A program made the translations under genes and the position numbers. A DNA stretch of 9,776 bases from an uncultured bacterium. Lineage in GTDB: Bacteria; Omnitrophota; Gorgyraeia; Gorgyraeales; Gorgyraeaceae. The stretch's first letter is position 1. The number at the start of each line of letters is the position of its first letter. Positions 5,165 through 9,776 of the stretch are shown here, in pieces. Location: assembly GCA_913009675.1 (NCBI GenBank), contig CAJVXD010000026.1:1-9776 (forward strand). Direction: 5' to 3'. The notes beneath the pieces are model-generated. The model had not been told where the DNA came from. It saw nothing but the letters and a program-made list of their open reading frames with translations, and made no database searches.

Positions 5165-6694
5165 ATGAGAGCCTGTATTTTTACTCTCCTGCTATGTATT
5201 TTTTGTCTAAATGCCTTTGCTGATGAGGCCTGGCAGCCCGTGAGCGGTATTGGGGAGCCGGATATTAAAGAGGTTGCTGTTGGCGGGGGCATTATTTATG
5301 CCTCCTCAGGGAAGAGCGTGTACAGGACTGAGGATAATGGCGAGACATGGAACGCGGTATTTTCCGTTAGGGGCGACGGCAGTATCATTAATTTTATAGC
5401 TGTATCAAGGCAAGGCGTTTTTGTCTGTACGCAGGACGGCTTGTTTAAAAGCGACGATGGAGAGACCGGATGGAAAAGGGTATTCAAAGGTGTAGGAGTA
5501 GAGGAGAATGATGTATTACACATAGCATTTTCTGAAAAGGACGTGGTCTATCTCGGGACAAGGGGAGGGTTGTTTACAAGTGAGGATAAAGGCCTGACAT
5601 GGCAGAAGGACCCGGGAGAAGCAGGGGGGCTCAGCATAAAATGGATAACCTTTTTAGGGGGTGATGTTTTTATTGCGGCGGAAAGAGGGGTGTACGAAGG
5701 GCTGGACGGTCGTTGGAAGAGGGTCTTTGTGGTTTCGACGCAAGACACGCAATACGATGCGGATTCGGCAGACGAGGCGGCTGTTGCTATAAAACCTGTA
5801 AACAGTATCTTTGTAAAGGATGGGCAGATATTCCTTGCTACTGACTCAGGGGTATTTGTCAGCGAGGATAGAGGGGGTGATTGGAAAAGGTTTACATCGG
5901 GAGGGCTTCTTTCGCAAAGGATAAAGAGGCTGTTATTTAAGGGGAACCTTTATGCCCTCACCGAGAATAGAGGGGTCTTTGTTTTTGATGAACAGGATAA
6001 AACATGGAAGGCCCTATATCGAGGTATGAGCAGCATTAAGCCCCGCTCTATAGCGATAGACGGTAATGGTATAATCTGGGTTGCTACTGACAAAGGGTTG
6101 TATAGATCAAGGGTTTGCTCATCACTCATTGCGGAGATGCAGGGTATACCGGTTACTAATTCTGAAGACGCAGTAAAAGATATTCTAAGGATATTCGAAG
6201 GTGAACCATCTATCCGGGAGGTGCAGGATGCGGCCGTTAGATATGCAGAGGTCCACCCTGATAAGATAAAAGACTGGAGGGACGCTGCTAAAAGGAAGGC
6301 GCTCCTTCCGAAGATATCTGTCGGATTAGACAGGTATGTTACAGGCCTTTATCATTGGGATGCAGGACAAAATCCTGACGTCCTGCAGAAAGGCGAGGAT
6401 GCGGTATCGTGGGACATTACGATGACATGGGATCTCGGGGAATTAATCTGGAACGAGGACCAGACCAGCATAGATACGCGTTCCAGGCTCATGGTGCAGC
6501 TCAGGGATGATGTCCTCGACGAGATTACCAGGACATACTTCGAACGTCGCAGATTACGCAGTGATATCCATCTGTCGCCGCCTTCGGATCCAAGGCAGGG
6601 GATAGAGAAGGAATTAAGGGTGCAGGAGCTTACAGCGGATATTGATGCCCTTACAGGCGGATATTTCTCTGAAGAGATAAACCGTAATTTTTAA
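5165..6694 (+). CDS. Exported Asp-box beta-propeller protein with helical C-terminal region
   Basis: This is a 509-residue secreted or periplasmic protein. ATG 5165 is chosen over a GTG at 5045 because it has a strong AAAGGGGG site (5153-5160) and begins a clear signal peptide (residues 1-19, cleavage after AFA). Residues of about 22-316 are a beta-propeller of the BNR/YCF48/sortilin-like kind, with Asp-box repeats TEDNGETW (55-62), SDDGETGW (96-103), SEDKGLTW (139-146), SEDRGGDW (233-240) and a degenerate FDEQDKTW (274-281). The last 190 residues are different: a charged region, then a segment (about 420-468, with SWDITMTWDLGELIW and RLMVQLRDDVLDEITRTYFE) that looks amphipathic and helical, somewhat like outer-membrane efflux-type helices. 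Such propellers usually bind proteins or glycans or serve as assembly factors. The ligand is unknown, and no enzymatic residues are evident. Confidence 0.85.
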   Translation: MRACIFTLLLCIFCLNAFADEAWQPVSGIGEPDIKEVAVGGGIIYASSGKSVYRTEDNGETWNAVFSVRGDGSIINFIAVSRQGVFVCTQDGLFKSDDGETGWKRVFKGVGVEENDVLHIAFSEKDVVYLGTRGGLFTSEDKGLTWQKDPGEAGGLSIKWITFLGGDVFIAAERGVYEGLDGRWKRVFVVSTQDTQYDADSADEAAVAIKPVNSIFVKDGQIFLATDSGVFVSEDRGGDWKRFTSGGLLSQRIKRLLFKGNLYALTENRGVFVFDEQDKTWKALYRGMSSIKPRSIAIDGNGIIWVATDKGLYRSRVCSSLIAEMQGIPVTNSEDAVKDILRIFEGEPSIREVQDAAVRYAEVHPDKIKDWRDAAKRKALLPKISVGLDRYVTGLYHWDAGQNPDVLQKGEDAVSWDITMTWDLGELIWNEDQTSIDTRSRLMVQLRDDVLDEITRTYFERRRLRSDIHLSPPSDPRQGIEKELRVQELTADIDALTGGYFSEEINRNF

Positions 6695-6719
6695 CCAGCT
6701 AACGCAGTACCAGTTATTA

Positions 6720-6742
6720 GGTAAGGATGCCCCCTCCTAACC
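6720..6742 (+). terminator. Weak hairpin downstream of the propeller gene
   Basis: GGTAAGGA (6720-6727) and TCCTAACC (6735-6742) pair with one mismatch around a 7-base loop, starting 26 bases after the stop codon. A T-rich stretch (CTTTTTATTTTA) occurs only about 20 bases later. This is not a canonical intrinsic terminator, so the call is tentative. Confidence 0.2.
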
Positions 6743-6798
6743 AATCCTACCCGATTGCACCCTTTTTATTTTACTGTCCCATTCCCGTAAATTTTAGC

Positions 6799-6827
6799 TT
6801 GACCTAAGATAGCCCGTATGATACACT
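6799..6827 (+). promoter_or_regulatory. Sigma70-like promoter for the TPR gene
   Basis: TTGACC (6799-6804) and TACACT (6822-6827) are 17 bases apart, and TGA before the -10 provides an extended -10 element. Initiation near 6834 would leave about 14 bases before the preferred ATG at 6848, with GGAG (6838-6841) positioned as its ribosome-binding site. This supports 6848 over the ATGs at 6836 and 6842. Confidence 0.5.
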
Positions 6828-6847
6828 TGTGAAAAATGGAGATGTTA

Positions 6848-7969
6848 ATGCAGAGGCATTTTTTACGCAAGTTAATAATAATAGGCATTTTTTTATTGCC
6901 CGTTTCTTTTATAAATTCCTTTTATGCATATGCAGCGAGCCTTAAAGATGATGCCGAGGCCTATCGGACAAAGGGTTACGAGGCCCAGGAAAGAGGCAAT
7001 ATAGACACTGCGATAACCTGGTATACAAAGGCAGTTAATCTGGACCCTGACTATGCAGTTGCGCATAATGATTTGGGGATTCTCTATGAGGCAAAGGGAT
7101 GGCTGGATAAGGCGGAATCAGAGTATCAGCGGGCCTTGGCGATAGACGATAACTATGGAAAGGCCCATACAAATCTGGCGCTTCTTTACGAGAGGAAAGG
7201 AGAGCTCGAAAAAGCTGCCTTTCACTGGATGAAGAGATATAAACTTGGTAAGCCGGGCGACCCATGGACAAAAGAGGCTAAAAAACGGCTCGTGAAATTA
7301 GGCCTGATCGAGGAAAACCAAGCCCCAAAACAACCCTCTCTCAAGGAGCAGGAGAAGACGGCAAAGGAAAGACAAGAAGAAACAAAGAAGCTACAAAAAA
7401 CAAAAAAGCCGGCCCCCCCTGAGATTAATAAGAAAAAACAACGGAAGAGACCTTTAAGAAGGCGGAGGGAAGCCCTAAAAGAGGAATGGACAAGGATAGG
7501 GTCTCGCTCTGTGAAGGAAAAAGCAAAAAAGGCCGCAAAAAGGCCTTATAAGAAAGCAAGAAGGCCGTCAAGGGGCAGAAAAAACAATAAACTTGAAAAA
7601 AAGATTCAGGAATCCCTGGCCCTGGCAGAAAAAAGGCTCAGGGAAGAAAGGTTAGGCAATAAAGAATCCCGGTCCCTGCCGCACAACAAAAAAGAGATCT
7701 CCAAAACAGGGGCAAGGCGTTACTATCTAAAGGCCGAGAATTATTACAAGAAAGGCGAGTATTCGAGAGGGCTCGATCTGATAAGGACCGCTAAAAAAGA
7801 ATACCCCAAGGACAAGAACTTGTTGAACCTGGAAGATTCGATAAAATACAAGATGAAGGAGGAGAGGATAGAGGACTATTATAACGAAGGCATATTACTT
7901 TATCACCAGAAGGATTTTCCTGGTGCCAGAAAGGAATTCAAGGCAATACTTAATATTTTGCCGGAATAA
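6848..7969 (+). CDS. Exported tetratricopeptide-repeat protein with basic linker
   Basis: This 373-residue protein begins with a signal peptide (residues 1-29; basic start, hydrophobic core, AYA cleavage site), so it acts in the periplasm or envelope. Three TPR units follow at about 36-139, with typical AHNDLGILYEAKGWLDKAES and AHTNLALLYERKGELEKA helices. Residues of about 140-290 form a Lys/Arg/Glu-rich, low-complexity linker, and a further TPR-like pair lies at 291-373 (YYLKAENYYKKGEYSRGLDL; YYNEGILLYHQKDFPGARKEF). TPRs bind proteins, so a scaffold or assembly-factor role is likely; the partner is unknown. GGAG at 6838-6841 supports ATG 6848. The protein ends abruptly inside the last TPR. 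Part of the linker (about 7432-7560) may be out of frame because of indels in A-runs, since a neighbouring frame reads more naturally there. Confidence 0.85.
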   Translation: MQRHFLRKLIIIGIFLLPVSFINSFYAYAASLKDDAEAYRTKGYEAQERGNIDTAITWYTKAVNLDPDYAVAHNDLGILYEAKGWLDKAESEYQRALAIDDNYGKAHTNLALLYERKGELEKAAFHWMKRYKLGKPGDPWTKEAKKRLVKLGLIEENQAPKQPSLKEQEKTAKERQEETKKLQKTKKPAPPEINKKKQRKRPLRRRREALKEEWTRIGSRSVKEKAKKAAKRPYKKARRPSRGRKNNKLEKKIQESLALAEKRLREERLGNKESRSLPHNKKEISKTGARRYYLKAENYYKKGEYSRGLDLIRTAKKEYPKDKNLLNLEDSIKYKMKEERIEDYYNEGILLYHQKDFPGARKEFKAILNILPE

Positions 7970-8020
7970 TTCTCCGGGATTCTAAACTAACTATACCCCT
8001 TCCATTGCACACGCTAATCC

Positions 8021-9651
8021 GTGAAAAAAAATAAAGTTTTTTTAATCGATGGGAATTCGTACTGTTACAGGGCCTACTATGCCATAAAAGAGCTTAAGAA
8101 TTCAAAGGGCCTGCCCACGAATGCGGTCTATGGTTTTTTATTGATGCTAAAGAAGCTCTTGGCTCTCGAGGACCCCGATTATATTGGCGTAGCCTTTGAT
8201 TTGAAGGGGCCGACTTTCAGACACAAAAGATTTGAGGGGTACAAGATTAAAAGGAAGCCAATGCCCGATGATCTTGTCGGGCAGATGCCGTTGATAAAGG
8301 ATTTAGTCTCGGCCTACGGTATCCCTATATTCGAGAAGGAAGGATATGAGGCAGATGATATACTGGCTACTGTTGCAAAAAGGGCATCAAAAGAGGGGAT
8401 GGATGTTTATATAGTCACAGGTGACAAGGATGCATTGCAGTTGGTAGATGAGCATATAATGGTGTACAATCTCCATAAAGAAGGCCTCTTATACGATAAG
8501 GAAGCCGTAAAGAAAAGGTTATCCGGTTTGGGTCCCGAGAGCGTTGTAGACCTGATGGCGCTGGCAGGAGACCCTACAGATAATATACCGGGCGTCCGCG
8601 GCATAGGAGAAAAAACAGCCCTTGATTTAATAAAGGAATTTGGTGATCTGGATAACTTGTATCGTAATCTGGATAAGCTGAAAAGTCCTTCAAAGAGAAG
8701 GATGCTGGAGGACGGAGAAGCGGATGCCCGCATGTCAAGGGAGCTGGCAAAGGTGGATAGTTCGGTATCGATAGAGATAGATGTAGAGAGTATGCGTATT
8801 CGGCAGCCTGATACGCAAAGACTCTTCGCTATCTTTAAGGAAATGGACTTTAAGGCCTTTGCCAAAGAGCTGGCCTCGGCAGATTCCCGGATCAAGCACG
8901 AAGCATGCTATAAAACAGTCGTCGATCAAGATGAGTTCGATGATCTCATACGAGAGCTGAAGAAACAAAAGGCATTTGTCCTGGATTTTGAGACCACGAG
9001 CGAAAACCCCCTTCGAGCAAGGCCCCTCGGCGTTTCTTTTTGCTGGAAAAAGGGAGAGGCATGTTATGTTTCTTTTATTGATGACGCTGGAAACGGCAGG
9101 GTTAAAAGCGGAAAGAAGGGGATTAAAATAGAGTATGCATTTGACAGGCTGAGGCCTGTCCTGGAAGATGAGAAGATTCAAAAAATAGGGCAGAATGTAA
9201 AATATGAAAGATTGATACTTTTGAAACAGGGGATAGATCTAAGAGGTGTGAGTTTTGATACCATGGTGGCCTCTTATCTATTGAACCCCTCTAAGTTTAA
9301 CCACAATCTGGACGACATGGCATTAGAACATCTCAACCACAGGATGATATCCATAGAGGAACTGCTTGGCAGCGGGAAGAACAAGATAACTATGGACATG
9401 GTCCCCCTTGATAAGATATCGGCATATTCCTGCGAGGATAGCGACGTAACCTTGAGGCTCAAAGAGGTATTCGAGAAACAGCTTTTTGAAAAAGAACTGG
9501 ACAGGCTCTTTAGGGATATAGAGCTCCCTCTCATAGACGTGCTTTCCGAGATAGAGAAGAACGGCATTAAGATAGACACGGTTTTGTTGAAAAAGATATC
9601 CATGGACATAGGAAGGGAATTGTCCGGTATTATAGAGGATATTTACAAGAT
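8021..9651 (+). CDS. polA: DNA polymerase I, N-terminal 543 residues (3' end missing)
   Basis: DNA polymerase I fills gaps and removes RNA primers and damaged nucleotides. Residues 1 to about 290 are the 5'-3' flap exonuclease: LIDGNSYCYRAYYAI (8-22), FRHKRFEGYK (66-75), YEADD (109-113), VTGDKDALQLV (132-142) and the helix-hairpin-helix GDPTDNIPGVRGIGEKTA (183-200). Residues of about 318-490 are the 3'-5' exonuclease, with Exo I LDFETT (Asp322, Glu324), Exo II GQNVKYE (390-396) and Exo III YSCED (Tyr469, Asp473); the fold looks catalytically competent. The start is GTG, with no evident ribosome-binding site. Family members have about 850-930 residues, so the whole polymerase palm and fingers are missing. 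The cause is the contig end: codon 544 is half adapter, and the final DRKSVV and TAG come from adapter, not from a natural truncation. Confidence 0.96.
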
Positions 9652-9709
9652 AGATCGGAAGAGCGTCGTGTAGGGAAAGAGTGTAGATCTCGGTGGTCGC
9701 CGTATCATT
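9652..9709 (-). other. Illumina TruSeq P5 universal adapter, reverse complement (artefact)
   Basis: AGATCGGAAGAGCGTCGTGT through GGTCGCCGTATCATT is the reverse complement of the 58-base block at 110-167. It interrupts polA in frame and provides a false ending and stop codon. Genomic sequence ends at 9651. Confidence 0.98.
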
Positions 9710-9776
9710 AAAAAAAAAAAAAAAAAAGAATACGAAAGAGAAGAAAAAAAGAAAAAGCCTTTAATGGTGGTGCTCG
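9710..9776. other. Poly-A and low-quality read tail (artefact)
   Basis: About 18 A residues follow the adapter, then an A/G-rich stretch and a short unrecognised tail (GCCTTTAATGGTGGTGCTCG). This is what base calls look like after a read passes the end of a library molecule. I see no gene or signal here. Confidence 0.85.

Noticed and set aside
6836..6847. ATGs at 6836 and 6842 as starts of the TPR protein
   Set aside because: The GGAG element overlaps them and is correctly spaced only for ATG 6848; the predicted transcription start at about 6834 leaves no room for a ribosome-binding site before 6836.
8407..9181. Minus-strand open frames inside polA
   Set aside because: They are compositional shadows of the polA coding strand; the serine- and leucine-rich products have no family features.

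Overview
The window is a short bacterial contig whose two ends are sequencing-library artefact, not biology. Positions 110-167 match the 58-base Illumina TruSeq/P5 universal adapter, and 9652-9709 is its exact reverse complement. A degraded P7/index adapter lies at about 17-82, and poly-T and poly-A tracts lie outside the adapters. The usable genomic insert is 168-9651. All genes are on the plus strand, and both terminal genes are cut by the adapters.

Layout. (1) 168-620 is the C-terminal end of a GspE/PilB-type assembly ATPase. It is followed by a second complete but short GspE/PilB paralogue (679-1974). (2) Two micro-ORFs, with a 4-base ATGA overlap and a stop abutting the next start, lead into a family 2 glycosyltransferase (2135-2989). 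(3) A small PilZ-domain protein (3041-3394) has its own good sigma70-like promoter. (4) A spacer at 3395-3678 holds a cluster of direct and inverted GGACGTCC-centred, REP-like repeats. (5) A distinctly AT-rich gene (3679-4932) encodes an unrecognised multi-pass membrane protein with an HELAH zinc-protease motif. (6) An exported Asp-box beta-propeller protein carries a separate helical C-terminal region (5165-6694). (7) An exported TPR protein has a Lys/Arg-rich linker (6848-7969). (8) The 5'-3' exonuclease and 3'-5' exonuclease parts of DNA polymerase I (8021-9651) are followed by adapter where the polymerase domain should be.

Organism. The combination suggests an uncultivated Gram-negative-type bacterium: type II secretion/type IV pilus ATPases, a PilZ protein, exported propeller and TPR proteins, moderate GC, and many AGG/AGA and ATA codons. 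The style resembles Omnitrophota-like (former OP3) metagenome or single-cell assemblies. That is an impression from gene style, not a proven placement; adapter carry-over also fits a draft MAG/SAG contig.

How the genes relate. The two ATPases, and perhaps the PilZ protein, point to envelope-spanning secretion or pilus function under possible c-di-GMP control. The glycosyltransferase could modify surface polymers or pilins. The propeller and TPR proteins are exported and may be envelope scaffolds. DNA polymerase I is an unrelated housekeeping gene. No CRISPR array, tRNA, rRNA, transposase or recognised defence system is visible. The most unusual biological items are the HEXXH membrane protein in its AT-rich, repeat-bordered segment, the repeat cluster itself, and the micro-ORF chain before the glycosyltransferase.
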